A stretch of 64,000 nucleotides of DNA from Hydrangea macrophylla (taxonomy: Eukaryota; Streptophyta; Magnoliopsida; Cornales; Hydrangeaceae). Below, piece by piece: positions 22,866 to 35,500 of this stretch. Location of the stretch: NCBI GenBank assembly GCA_033977485.1, contig CM066989.1:32713095-32777094 (forward strand), written 5' to 3'. The position numbers and the translations under genes were made by a program. The number at the start of each line of letters is the position of its first letter. The stretch's first letter is position 1. The notes below the pieces were generated by a model. It was not told the origin of the DNA. It worked only from the letters and a program-made list of their open reading frames with translations, and ran no database searches.

Positions 22866-25800
22866 AATGATATCTTTTTTATTATATATCTATAACTTAA
22901 AGTAAATAATTTGTCAATACTTAATGCATGAAACTGGAAATATTAAACAAAATACATAGAAAACTTATATACGCAATTATTCTTATAACAATATTTTCTT
23001 TTTTGTGGAGCATTTTGATTATAAAAAAAATGTAGTATTGGAGTATGTATTGTGATATAGTATCATAATAATTCTGGGAGAAAATTAAAAAATGTTTACT
23101 GGTTGTGTTATTAGATATAATATTGATCCAACCAAGTTGAATTTAGTTGTTATTAGTACTTTCTTATGAAAACACTATAAGGTGAATATTATTATTTTGA
23201 ACGTACGTATTATAAAATAAGCATTTGAGTCGTTCATTCTATTGGCTATTGTAATTTTAAATTTTCAATGGCTAAAAAGAAAGCAATAAACTAAAAATTC
23301 TAACATTGTAATTTTCCATTATCATAAATTAAATTTAGCAAAATATTCAAAGTTATAGGATACTCTCAAAACCAATCATTGTAGACTATTTAAATGTAGT
23401 AGCAAAAGTGCATTCACTGTAAATAATCAAATCAATTCTTTGAGGGAAAAAAATCTAACATGAAATTGCTCAATTATTGCTTATAAATATTAGTCAACTA
23501 TCTTAGGAAAGTATTGTAATATGATTTTTTTTTTTTTTTTTTGTATCTTGAAGATGTTATAGGCTGACCAATATTAATTCAAAATATACAATTAGCTTTT
23601 TTTTCTGTTTGTCATCTATTGTCATACCCTACTTATTGTTTTGTTTTATTTTTCGTATTGTAACATTGAGTTGATGTGTTTAAAAGTAAAAACTTTTTAC
23701 ATAAAAATTGAGCCTTACTTGCAGAATAAAGTTCAACTACACCACTTTTGAAGTACTTCATTTTTCTTCGATGAGCACTTTTGAAATGCCTAAACAAAAA
23801 GAGATGGCTTATATTCTATATTCAACACGTCCCATTTCACCTAAGCATTAGGTATCAAGATTTTTTATTTTATTTTTTCAGCAGAAGAAAAAATTCTCGA
23901 TACACAATGCTTAGGAGTTCATATAAAGTGATACTGATGTTGGAATTTTTTAAAATTGACCTTTTAATTGTACAACCAATAGGAAGATTTCTTTTAACAA
24001 TCAACTTTATTTGAATAAATTCTCTTAAAAAATAATCATAAGTTCACATCAACTTGATTAGCTTAGTTTTAACATGTAATTAGGTAAAACCTAAATTCCT
24101 ACCTTCTTTTTTAGTCTTGAATTCATTCATACGATGATAATTTGTTAATTTACAAAATTAAAACAACTATTCCTTGTGAAAACATTTATAGGTGTTAGGC
24201 AAAATCATAAAGATATTTAAACAATGTAAAAAAGAAATTTTTGAGTTGCTATTGTAATAAAGTACTAAAACATGATTTAGCATATAGGGCAAATTTTTCT
24301 AGTATCACATATCAATAATTAATGTAATCAATTTGGTATTACTATTTCGATCATTATAATTTTCCATACTTCGAGGATTCCCCTTATTTTGACCGTACCC
24401 CATGAGAAGTCAGTATAATTCACCCTTGTCGTTTTTGATTTTTTTTTTTTTGTTTTTTTTGTTTTTGATAGTCTTGTCGTTTTCATTTCAACCAATAGAA
24501 ATTGTAATCTTATTAGGACTGACTATTAAACAAGTAAATGAAAATCATTAATTATTGGAAATAAAGAATCGGAAAGAAAAAAAAAAAAACAATAGATGTG
24601 TGTTCATTAAGTGGAATGAACCTAATTGAAAAAAGTGAAAAACGCTAAAACTAACGATAGATATTGCAATGCACGTGTTTGGTACACAAGTGGCTAGATA
24701 ACAACAAATTGAAGGATCAAACTGGCTGAACAACTATTACATACTTGAACACTTATCACATGCTTACCATTTCTTAACTTATTTTAGAGAAGTATCATCT
24801 CAGATATATATATATCTATATATATATCTAGTTTTAAATTATCTAAATTGTAAGATATCACTAAATTGATATTTAAAATATCCTTTTAAGTATTGAGTGA
24901 AGTACTCTAACACATTAGTCTTTCATTTTTCTAATTTTTTTCTTACCATTTTGACTATGTTGCTTTCTTTGATAATTATGTGGTCACGTTCTTTGTACAT
25001 TTTATTTTAAGTGAAAATTATAACTGTTATATATCCTGTTTTTTTTTTTTCTATTTTTCCCCCTATAATGGGCATGCAATAAGGAAAATATATAGAAAGT
25101 AAGTATAGAGAGTTCTTTTTAAGAGTAGAAGGAGAGTATGAATGGTGCAAAAAACTGCATAGCCAATTTACTTTGGCAATAGCTACTATTAGTTTGGCAA
25201 TAATGGTAGCCATAATTAATTGATAAAGTAATTGTGTAATCAACAATTTCGTGTCCTTACGTGATTATACTGAAGTAGGATTCCTAAAAACTAAAACATA
25301 CAACATAAAATTCTAACCAATTGGAATTGTGCAATGAGGTATGTCGAAAGAAATGTACAACACTTATAAGGGAGTTGATACATATATAATATAGATATTA
25401 TTATTTCTATTATAGATCATTTGCGATCTGATTTTACTTATTTTTTCAATAAAGTCTATATGGATAAAGTTTTCTATTAAATTTTAAAAAAATATGCATA
25501 TTTCTATCCACTTTATTAGTGTAGACATCGCATATAATTGTTAATGATCATCAAGCATACAATAGGTAACACTTTGCATTTTATCTGCCCATTTTATCGT
25601 AAACTCACTAATACAATAACAAATTAAGCTAAAATTTTATACTATCTTGCTTTGTTTACACATATAATTTTTAATTATCATCAAGTAGACAATTAGGAAA
25701 AACTTTGCATTTTATCTAGCATTTACTAAAAAAAGAGCAAAATCTAAAATTTCAAATTATCATGCTTTTTAGGAAAATTATTAATCTATCCTCAATAAAC

Positions 25801-26822
25801 AAATTACTACCCTCTTTGGAAGTACTCATGGGTATTAAAAAAAGAACAACTATCTTAGTCTTATTTTTTATAGTTTATATTGATATTGCTATTTTTGATA
25901 AGCTATTTTTTTTTACGCAAGTTAGTATATAATACCGTAGATAATATTGCTCCAAATTAGTTACTTACTATAATACCAATCACGTATATTAATTTTTCGA
26001 AAATGTTAACTAAACCACGAATGACTATTTTTTTTTTATTTTTTAATTAAAATACTAAAATCTACAAAGAAATGAAAATTAATCTACCCCCAATTTTGGA
26101 TATGGTTTTTAGTTGAATTTGAGGGATTTTTGGATTTAGAAACCTATTTGGATAAAATTGGCAGATTTAATAGCAATAGTAATATGTAATGTAGCATGTA
26201 AACAATCCTACATATTATATAATGTCTGGTAATTAGAGAATATAATCCGTGTAGGTTGAGGAAAAAAATTAATAGAAGGGAGTTGATAAGAGGCATGACT
26301 TAGTAGAAGTAAATGTCTTTTTCTAAATAAAAAATAAAAAAATAAATCTAAAAGTCTACTATGAATTGTGTATTTTATTAACAATAGGAGTTCATATATT
26401 TTATTAAGAAATAGGTTGTATCATCAATTGCCTCTACATATGGCTCTTTGAAAAGAATAAAATTGTGGTTAAATTTTAGATAACTCTTTTTTAATAACTG
26501 GCTCTTTTCAAAAGTGTATTCAATTTTACTCCTGTAAAAGTTATCAAAGGGAGGACATCTTATGGACAGACAAAAAAAAAGGCTTTTAAAAAAGAAGAAG
26601 AAGAAGAATAAGAAAACAAATCGGGAGTCTTTAAAAAGAGTCATGTAATACTAAAAATTGATATCAGGATTATAGCAAAGAGTCCTATCATTTTTATAAT
26701 AAATATTTACTACAACTATTAAGAGATATATATGTTACTAATCCTCCATTGGAGTCCATCAAAAAGTTAGCAATGGTTTGCTAAACATATCTCAACTTTG
26801 TACAACACATAAATAGGATATC

Positions 26823-26825
<3 letters not shown>
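22866..26825. other. AT-rich DNA, no gene seen
   Basis: Very AT-rich with no coding signal on either strand. The left part is probably the body of the minus-strand Helitron. Only T-runs (23525-23542), AT-runs (24804-24830) and isolated short frames were seen. Confidence 0.5.

Positions 26826-26874
<49 letters not shown>
26826..26874 (+). repeat. (AG)n microsatellite
   Basis: A run of about 24 AG units. Confidence 0.97.
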
Positions 26875-26877
<3 letters not shown>

Positions 26878-27419
26878 AAAAATGAAGACTTTAATTAATG
26901 GATGAACCCAAAAAAAAAAAAAAAATTGCACACCATAAAATAAAATATAAAAGGTTATTAAAATTCTAAGAAAATCACTTAAGTAAGTGCACCGATTGAT
27001 AAAAGTGTAAAATACTGAAGGGCTTCAGTGCAATTATATATAAGATGGTACTAAGAACTGATAATAGGAGTATAACTAAGAGTCCCAAAATTCTTCATAG
27101 ACATTTATTATAACTCTTTAAGAGATACTCCGTATATGTTACTAATCCACCATTCCATCAAGCAACTTAAAAACGTAATCCACTATGGAGTCAAAAAAAG
27201 GGGTAATTACGCTAATACCCCTTCAACTATGAACTTTTTTCAACTACCCCCTCTACATTCTAACTTTTATCTAACACCTCTTCTGTTATGTTGTCGTAAA
27301 AAAAAAAGAAAAAAATACTTTTGTATCATGTTACTAACACATGATCTAAAAGTGTTAGCAATATAACATTTTTGTCTCTTCTATGAGTTGTTGAAAATTT
27401 TAGAGCGAAATTGCCTAAA
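26875..27419. other. AT-rich DNA, no gene seen
   Basis: Short A-runs and no coding potential that I can support. Confidence 0.4.
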
Positions 27420-27494
27420 GTTTGGTGTACAATCAAGGCCAATTATGTGTGCAACCAAGTTTGGTGTACAATCAAGGCCAATTATGTGTGTAAC
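27420..27494 (+). repeat. 39-bp direct duplication before hAT element
   Basis: The unit GTTTGGTGTACAATCAAGG... is present twice in a row, almost unchanged, immediately left of the hAT-type element at 27495. Confidence 0.85.
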
Positions 27495-28143
27495 CAGAGC
27501 CGGCATGGGGGGGGGGGGGGGGGGGGGACTGGGCAACCAAAGTTCATTAAATTTTGAGGGGCTCCCATGAAATTTTTATAATTATATTTTTACCTTGAGA
27601 TTTTTTAGTATTTTGCATTTATTAGGCTCCCCTCAATAATGTGTAAGCCCCCTCAACTTATGTTTAGGTCTCCCAAAGGGGCCCAAGGCCCAATTTAGTG
27701 ACATCAACTATGTATAGAGTCTGGCTCCAGTGCGCACTGGGTGTTCGCACTGGGTTTTTAAGCCTAAAAAAACCGTGGGGCAATGGGACGGTGGGACTGG
27801 GCACGGGTCAGTGGGGAACCCCATGGTTTTTTTAGGCTTAAAAACCCAGTGGGTTCTCCCAGTGCGCTTACCCTGTGCGCACTGGAGCCACACTTTAGTG
27901 TAAGAATTTTTTGAAATAGCCCCCCTAGAATTTTAAAAGACACCATACAATATTTAAGTTTCACAAATAGACTCATATAATAAGTAGAACCCCAAAAAAT
28001 TGCCAATTATATTCAAGTAGACATCCTAAAAAAATTGCCAATTATGTATAAGTAAACAAAAAAAAAAAATCGCCTCAGGGACACCCGTATAGGGGCCTTA
28101 TAGTAGTTCATCCCGGGCCTCCAAATACTCGAGACCGGCCCTG
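27495..28143. mobile_element. Non-autonomous hAT-type element with 8-bp flanks
   Basis: The left end is CAGAGCCGGC; the reverse of the right end is CAGGGCCGGTC, a terminus type used by plant hAT elements. Flanks TGTGTAAC (27487-27494) and TGTGCGAC (28144-28151) match at six of eight positions, as for an aged 8-bp duplication. No transposase is present. Just inside the left end is a G21 run (27507-27527). A second MITE is nested inside. Confidence 0.6.
27723..27889. mobile_element. Nested foldback MITE, ~167 bp
   Basis: Long imperfect inverted repeats: GGCTCCAGTGCGCACTGG at the left pairs with CTGTGCGCACTGGAGCC at the right. Inner arms TTTTTAAGCCTAAAAAAACC and GGTTTTTTTAGGCTTAAAAA also pair, around a GC-rich centre. 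It lies inside the hAT-type element. No clear TSD. Confidence 0.7.
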
Positions 28144-28151
28144 TGTGCGAC

Positions 28152-30317
28152 AAAGGATAATTTTGTCCAATATTACGTAATGGCTAAAAGGATGAATAAA
28201 TGAATATCAAGTTGTTAATATTTTGTATCATGTGTTACTCACATGATAAAATAAAACATTCTTTTTTGGGATGGTATTTTAATAGAAGGGGTTTTGAAGG
28301 GAGTTATGAGTTTGTAAAAAAAAAAAAAAAACGAAAGAAGAAAAAAAAATAAAAATAAAAAAAGAAAACAAATAACTGTTAGGCAAAATTAAAATTTAAA
28401 AAAAAAGAAAAAAAACCTTAGACAAAAGTGGCCGGGGGGAAGTATTCCCCATATGAATCTAGGATCCAAAAAAAAAAAATAAAATACAACCGCCGTGAGT
28501 TCACTTAAAAAAAAGAAAAAGCGAAACTAACCATGAACTAAAGCGTGATTAATTGTTTTTTTATGAGTTGTTTTGGAAGAAGTTGTAACACAATAAGAAT
28601 ATGGTATGTCATTATATAAATGAGTTGTTAAACAATAAGGATTGTATATAACATATATAACATGATATATCCAAAGAAGAAAAATCAAAAGTTAGGACTC
28701 TCATGGACGGACCAAAAAAAAAAGTGGTATACTAATGTTGTTAAAACTCTAAAAAAAATTACTTAAGTAAAAGTGCACCGATTGATAAAAGTGTAAAACA
28801 CTTATGCACATTGGTACATTTATATATATTATAGATATATATATATACATAGCTACTACATAGTTATGAATACTAAAAGACTTATTTTTCTCTTAAGAAT
28901 AAGCTAGACTTCTAGAATTGTGCTTGTGGTCAATATCCCCATGTTTCTAATTTAATGGGATGATATCAATGCTTTTTTTTTTTTATAATAATAAGGGTTG
29001 GTCTACATTCACATGTAAATTAATGAGATGGATATCAATAGCTTCCTAATTTCAAGATAGACTTTAATCAAATTAAATGTGTATGTGTAGTATTTTCCAG
29101 TAAAATAAAAAATGATAATAAAAAAAGGTTTTTTACAAAGAAAATGACACAATGGCAAAATAATGGAACTACGATGAATGAAGACTTAATTTTTAAGGAA
29201 TTAGATAAGTGAAGCTAAGGCTGAGCATGCCCAGTCATTGTTTGGTTCATTTTTCTCATTTCAAATTTGAGAGAAATGAAGCTCAATGAGCTGAAATAGT
29301 CCAAATAGCTGTAGGGCTCCTATTTAAGCAAGGATGTAAACGGTTGTTCTTTGCTCACAGATCGTGACCGTTTTCTGAAAGAAAAAAAAAAAAAAAAAAA
29401 AAAAAACAATCTTCTCACCGTTTAATGCAGAGAAAGATGAATTTATTATTGTCCATGAAATATGAAATGGGTTGTCCATGAAAGATGATTGGTTCTATTT
29501 TGGCTACCAAGTTAATGCCAAGAATCTGTAATGCAAAAGACAAAATAATTATAAGCTGAAATACTACATGATAGTGAACATTTTGCGTACTCACTCAACC
29601 TCGTGGCCAAGCTTCACAATCTCATATTGAATTTTGCATACTCCTCAACTTCGTTACTGGTTCTTGAAACTGAATTGATGAAAATAGATCAAGAACTGCA
29701 ATCATTGTGACGAAATATCTAGAAGTGCAGAAAGGATAACATATTGACTTGAGGTATTAGGAATATGTGGGGACGGCGCAAAAGACAAAAAGGTTAATGA
29801 ATCTATCGTAGGAATGCATTTGCATGCCTATCCATTTGCAATCTAGATTTTCATACAACTATTATAAGCAAGTCTTGACAAAACCCTCAACAAAAATCAC
29901 AAAGAAATAAGTAATGTACTCTACCAATGCATTGAAAAACTCTCCAGAACCATATCTAAGTACATAAATCCTGCAGTATAAAAACTGAGTTGAGAAAATG
30001 AATTGCTAAAGACCCAATTTTTTAAATAGATGGTAATGTTGACCCTTTACTGTGTAGTGCATTTATCCTAAAAGATCTAGCAATGATATAGAGAGATGGA
30101 GTTAGGATACAATAACAAACAAATAGTAGGAAAGAGATGACTACATACCTCCCAATGTTAGTAGAATTGAGATCCATTTTAAAGTTGTGAGATGGGTTGT
30201 AGAGAAAAGCGGATGTCCGACAGTGATTGTGATTGAGAATTTAAATTTTATTTTATTAGAAGCTAATGTTAAGGCCTTGATTGTATATGATTCTCTTTGA
30301 ATCAAATACAAAGTATG
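28152..30317. other. AT-rich intergenic DNA
   Basis: A-rich stretches at 28318-28420 and a poly-A of about 27 bases near 29380. A region at 29590-30140 is somewhat less AT-rich and could hide a decayed exon, but I could not recognise one. Confidence 0.4.
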
Positions 30318-30605
30318 TGTCACGCCCCGGAGCAGCATAAATAGAGAAAATAAATTTCCTTTATGGGTCCATAAGGAATGACAAGTGAAAGTCACTAATA
30401 ATCCACACCATGCAGTACTAGTCCAAACCCAAAACAACATTTAAACAACTGCAGATAAAAATCACCGTACTATCTATTACAAAACATCAGAGTGTGGTCC
30501 ACAGGATCACAACAGGTTTGAAGACAACGAATGCCCAAGTACCCGTTAACTAAAGGTTTAACAGAACAACTGAAAATATAAAACTAGTTATAACTTCTTC
30601 AGCCT

Positions 30606-30854
30606 TCAACTAGCGTACGGATAGTCCTCAGCGTAGTAATCCTCCCTGGCGTAAACGTCATTGGTGGGGCCTTCCTCTGGATAATAATCATCAGTGTACT
30701 GGTCATTACCTGCAGGATAAGGGGCAGAATATTCTAGACGGGGAAAGTCCAGGCAATAAAAGGCCGTCAGCTTACTGAGAGCTGAGTGAGCATAAACTAA
30801 CGAGGTACCAATTATCTGAAGTAAACACGAGCTTATGAAAACCCGAGTTAACAT
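30606..30854 (-). other. Short reading frame in LTR, conserved C-terminus
   Basis: An 82-codon frame from ATG at 30854. The first half is hydrophobic (VFISSCLLQIIGTSLVYAHS); the second half is Tyr/Asp/Glu-rich and ends EDYYAEDYPYAS. The second half is conserved with 1505-1648. A plausible splice acceptor (TTTACTTCAG) lies inside the frame, so the conserved half may be a downstream exon. No family recognised; expression is untested. Confidence 0.4.
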
Positions 30855-31007
30855 CTTATTTTAAAAAAATAACATTTACTTGTTCCTTTATTTATCCTTC
30901 TAAACCGACCCTTATCGTCTTGTTACTCAAATCTCGACATTAACATACTCTGATTTCATGAACTGACTCAATCGTTTAACTCTAGGGATACACCTCCATT
31001 TCGTCCA

Positions 31008-31320
31008 CCGCTTTTAAGAGCATATGCACAGCTCACCGCATGTCATGGACTCCATGTCAGTCCGTCCCCCAGCTTTTAAGAGCATATGCACAGCTCACCG
31101 CTTAGTAGGGACACAACGTTTCCAATAAGGCATATCATTCTATTGCCCCGACTTAACGTCATCTACTAGTGATCTCAGCTCACTGCTTTTAAGAGCATAT
31201 TCACATCTCACCGCTTTTAAGAGCATATCATAGATCATCCAGTCTATCTTAGGACTATTTGGTCCAGCTCACCGCTTTTAAGAGCATATGCACAGCTCAC
31301 CGCTTTTAAGAGCATATCAT
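31008..31320 (-). repeat. Six copies of GCTTTTAAGAGCATAT in LTR
   Basis: ACCGCTTTTAAGAGCATAT occurs six times with irregular 28-110-bp spacing, often followed by CACAGCTCACC. GCTTTTAAGAGC is nearly self-complementary. It lies within the 3' LTR, between palindrome cluster 1 and the short reading frame. Confidence 0.85.
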
Positions 31321-31632
31321 GACCGAACGTCTATCCACGTACCATTCCCAGAACTTACCAAACCTACTTACGTTCCATTCTAACATCGACACATGACAAT
31401 TCCCAATGTGGCCTGACTACTCTGAATGAAAGAAAATGGATATCGAACTCATACAAGAATTTCACAGTATCTAACGTCGCCAGATTTATCCATTTGTCCT
31501 TAATCATACTTATCTGTGTTGTCACATTATCCCTGATAACCCCTAAATCGTATAATGGAAGTCCGCATCAGAAATCGAACAACAAAACCTCTTATAAAAT
31601 AAATAGGCAAAGGAAACCATGTTTTGATCATG

Positions 31633-31790
31633 CCAATCGATTGGGACTAAGTCCAATCGATTGGTATAAAATCATATCAATCGATTGAGAAAACAGGCAA
31701 TCGATTGGGATGTCAATCGATTGGAATTCTATCCAATCAATTGGATCCAAACTGATGGCAATCGATTGAGATGTCAATCGATTGGCACTT
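31633..31790. repeat. CAATCGATTG palindrome cluster 1
   Basis: Eight copies of the 10-bp palindrome CAATCGATTG (one as CAATCAATTG) within 160 bp, spaced 15-27 bp. The spacers are unrelated to each other. It lies in the transcribed part of the LTR, downstream of the TATA box and donor motif. Confidence 0.95.
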
Positions 31791-31898
31791 CGTCCTCACC
31801 AGCAGATTGTAAAAATAGCTTATATAAACGTATACTACATGCATTTAACCCATCTAAGCTTCATAATAACTTATATAAACTTCATATAGAGGGACCAA

Positions 31899-31914
31899 GT
31901 GAGTTAGAACTCAC
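31899..31914 (-). promoter_or_regulatory. Hairpin splice-donor motif in LTR leader
   Basis: The minus strand reads AG/GTGAGTTCTAACTCAC. AG/GTGAGT is a consensus plant 5' splice site, and GTGAGTT...AACTCAC forms a 7-bp stem. The same arrangement is at 2296-2313 on the plus strand, 280 nt after the same TATA box. Use as a splice site is inference. Confidence 0.5.
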
Positions 31915-32261
31915 CTACGGTACGTTTGGCTTGTGTTTAAGCTTGAAACCCAACTTCTCTCTCTCTTCCTTTTCTTCCCTCTTTCTCTCTGTCTGTCCTC
32001 TGTCTCTCTCTGCCTCCTTCTTCTACTTCTTCCTGTTTCTTCTTCTTTCTCCCAGCTGCCAAGGACAGTGAGTGTGTGTGAGGGTGTGTATAGATATAGA
32101 TATATAGATATATGTATTTATATATCTCACAAGAGGTGTGCCTCTCTCTCTCAAGCTGAGAAAACAGACCATGGGCAATAAATGAGTTCATATATATAGG
32201 GATTAAGAGTGCCACACGTCCAAAGTTAAGAGAAAAGAAGAAAACTTGTCTCAGCTTATAC

Positions 32262-32482
32262 CAATCGATTGGGACACAAGTCAATCGATTGGAAACAGAT
32301 ATTTGTAGTCAATCGATTGGAATAATGTCAATCGATTGGGATGAATGGCAATCGATTGGGATGTTGACATGTAATCAATTTTAGTCGGTAGAATGGCAAT
32401 CGATTGGGAATATGTCAATTGATTGGTATCTGAAAAGTGTCAATCGATTGGAAATAAAGGCAATCGATTGGTATCCAATTCT
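32262..32482. repeat. CAATCGATTG palindrome cluster 2
   Basis: Nine copies of CAATCGATTG (one CAATTGATTG) plus one decayed copy, on the other side of the LTR TATA box from cluster 1, so upstream of the presumed transcription start. Confidence 0.95.
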
Positions 32483-32599
32483 CACTAAAGGACAGGCTAA
32501 GGTTATACAAGTATAGAAATGAAATACCAGGTCTTATTAATATACCAAAATACCGGGTATTACATCATCCACCACTCACCAAAAGATTTTGTCCTCAAA

Positions 32600-35500
32600 A
32601 TCAAAAGCAACAAGATCTAAAACAAAAACGAAAACTTCTCGCGCATCTCTGACTCTAGTTCCCACGAAGCTTCTCCTTCATCATGATGCTTCCACTGAAT
32701 TTTGACTAACGGAATCTCCTTGTTCCTGAGCTTCTTGATCCCTCGATCCAGAATACGAACAGGTCCTTCAATGAATGTAGCATTACTGTGGACTTCAATG
32801 TCTTTAAGCTGATCTCATGCACTGGGTTATGAACACACTTCCTCAGCATACTGATGTGGAAAACATTGTGCACTCCTGACATCTTTGGCGGCAATGCAAG
32901 GCGATAAGCAACCTTCCCAACACACTCTAGAATCTCAAATGGTCCGATGAAACGTGGCGATAATTTGCCCCTTTTCTTACCAAATCTGACGATTCCTCGA
33001 ACAGGTGAAACTTTGAGTAATACGTGATCTCCAACGGCAAACTCCAAGTCTTTGCGTCGCTTGTTAGCATAACTCTTGTATCTGGTCTGGACTGTCTTCA
33101 TCTTCTCACGTACGACTTGAATCTTCTCACTGGTTTCTCGTACCATCTCTGGCCTAAGAAGTTGACTATCTCCGACTTCGGTCCAACATAGCGGCGATCG
33201 GCAAGGTCTTCCATACAAAGCTTCGAATGGCGCCATATCTATGCTCGAATGATAACTATTATTATAGACAAACTCAATCAGAGGTAAGTGCATCTCCCAA
33301 GAACTCTCAAAATCAATGACACAAGCGCGTAACATATCTTCCATCACTTGATTAATTCTTTCAGTCTATCCATCGGTCTGCGGATGAAAAGCTGAACTCA
33401 AGTTCAATGTCGTTCCCATCGCTGTCTGGAGACTCTTCCGAAATTCTGCAGTAAAGCGCGAATCTTGGTCTGACACAATAGATACAGGCACTCCGTGTAA
33501 TCGTACAACGTGTTATAAATACATTCGACTCAAACGTTCTACTGAATACGTCATGCTATAGGCGATAAAATGTGCCGTCTTAGTAAGTCGATCCATGATT
33601 ACCCATATAGCATCGTGATTCTGCTGTGACTTCGGCAATCCTACCAAGAAATCTATGGTTTTGTGTTCCCATTTCCATTGAGGAATAGGTAATGGCTGTA
33701 GCAGTCCAGGTGGTCTCTGATGTTCTGCCTTCACTTGTTTACAAGTAAGACACTAAGCTACATACTCCGCCACATCTCTCTTCATTCCTTCCCACCAAAA
33801 GTTTCTCTTCATATCCATGTACATCTTCGTACTTCCAAGATGAATAGTCATCCGTGACTTATGTGCTTCATCCAATATTTCTTTTCGGAGACTTTCTTCA
33901 TTAGGTACACAGAGTCTATCTTTACATCGTAAAGCTCCGTCGGTACTAATATTCCAGACTTCTGGTTCCTTGGCTGTCATCTTGGCGAACCATAACTTCA
34001 AATCCTTTGCTGTCTGTTGAGCCTCTATGATACGACTGATCAAAGTCGGTTGTACCATAAGACATCCAAAATGTTGTCCTTTCATTGGTTCCACTGGCTG
34101 AAGATCAAATTCAACAATTGCTTCTAATGCTCTCCATTCTCTAATTAGTAATGCAGCGATCACTAGCCGAGGTTTACGGCTCAAAGCGTCTGCTACTACA
34201 TTTGCTTTACCGGGATGGTATTGCAAAGAAAAGTCATAGTGTTTGAGTAATTCCATCCACCTTCGTTGTCGCATATTCAACTCCTTTTGAGAGAACAAAT
34301 ACTTCAAGCTCTTATGATCGGAAAACAAGTCAAACTTTTATCCATAGAGATAGTGTCTCCAAATTTTCAATGCAAACACTATTGCTGCTAATTCCAGATC
34401 ATGCGTAGGATAATTTTTCTCATGTACCTTTAATTGTCTTGATCCATATGCAATAACATTTCCATCTTGCATCAGCACACACCCGAGTCCTTGGTACGAT
34501 GCATCACTGTAGATCACATACTTTTCTCCACTCTTAGGTATTGCGAGTACTGGTGCAGAAGTCAATCTCTCTTTTAACTCCTGAAATGCACCCTTATGCT
34601 TGTCTGTCCATTCATACTTCGTCTCTTTTTTTGTTAAATTCGTCAAAGGTCCTGCTAGTTTGGAAAATCCTTCTATGAATCTTCTATAGTATCCTACTAA
34701 ACCGAGGAAACTTCTGACTTCGGTCGCATTCGTCGGTCTGTTCCAGCTTAAGACTGCCTCAATCTTAGATGAGTCTACCGAAATACCCTCCTGAGATATA
34801 ACATGTCCCAAGAATTTGACTTCCTATAGCCAAAATTCACACTTGTTAAATTTTGCATACAACTTATTATTTCTGAGTGTCTGCAAAGCAATCTGTAAGT
34901 GTTCTTTGTGGTCTTCTTCTGTCTCCGAGTAGATCAAGATGTCGTCAATGAATGCTATAATGAATTTATCCAGATATGGTCTGAATACTCTATTCATTAA
35001 GTCCATGAATACTGCTAGCGCATTCGTCAATCCGAAAGGCATAACTAAAAATTCATAATGTCCGTATCTTGTCCTGAATGCAGTCTTCGACACATCCTCT
35101 GGTCGAACTAACAGTTGGTGATATCCAGAACGCAGATCGATCTTGGAAAAGATCCTAGATCCTTGTAACTGGTCGAATAGATCATCTATCCGTGGTAGTG
35201 GATATCTAGTCTTAATCGTAACCTTATTCAACTCCCTGTAGTCCATACAGAGTCGAAGTGTTCCTTCCTTCTTCTTTACAAATATAACTGGTGCTCCCCA
35301 AGGTGACGTACTTGGACGAAAAAATCCTAGATCTTCGAGTTCTTGAACTTGCTTCTTTAGTTCTAACATCTCAGTTGGTGCCATTCTATATGGAGTCTTG
35401 GAAATTGGTAACGTACCTGGTACTAACTCCACACAAAAGACTATTTCTCTTTTCGGTGGGAGTCCTTTAATATCCTGGAATGTATCTTGAAAATCTTGTA

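Larger units (their letters stand above)
30318..32564 (-). repeat. 3' LTR of the Ty3/gypsy element
   Basis: On the minus strand it starts TGTAATACCCGG at 32564 and ends CCGGGGCGTGACA at 30318, giving TG...CA ends and 2247 bp. A purine-rich tract (GAGTGGTGGATGA) lies immediately before it, next to the chromodomain end of pol. Along the LTR: palindrome cluster 2 (32262-32482), TATA box (about 32193-32200), a purine-rich leader, hairpin splice-donor motif (31899-31914), palindrome cluster 1 (31633-31790), a six-copy repeat (31008-31320) and the short reading frame at 30606-30854. Since the 5' LTR is missing, the ends rest on terminal motifs and PPT position only. Confidence 0.75.

Noticed and set aside
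24795..24832. 5' end of the minus-strand Helitron
   Set aside because: AT-repeat sequence with CTAG nearby, but no TC start in the right orientation could be confirmed.
27507..27527. G21 run as a functional quadruplex
   Set aside because: A pure homopolymer of this length is as likely to be slippage or assembly error; noted only within the hAT-type element.
29590..30140. Possible decayed exon region
   Set aside because: Slightly higher GC and some open stretches, but no motif or splice pair that I could defend.
31633..32482. Palindrome clusters as a CRISPR array
   Set aside because: The repeat is only 10 bp, spacing is irregular, and the cluster lies in a plant LTR.
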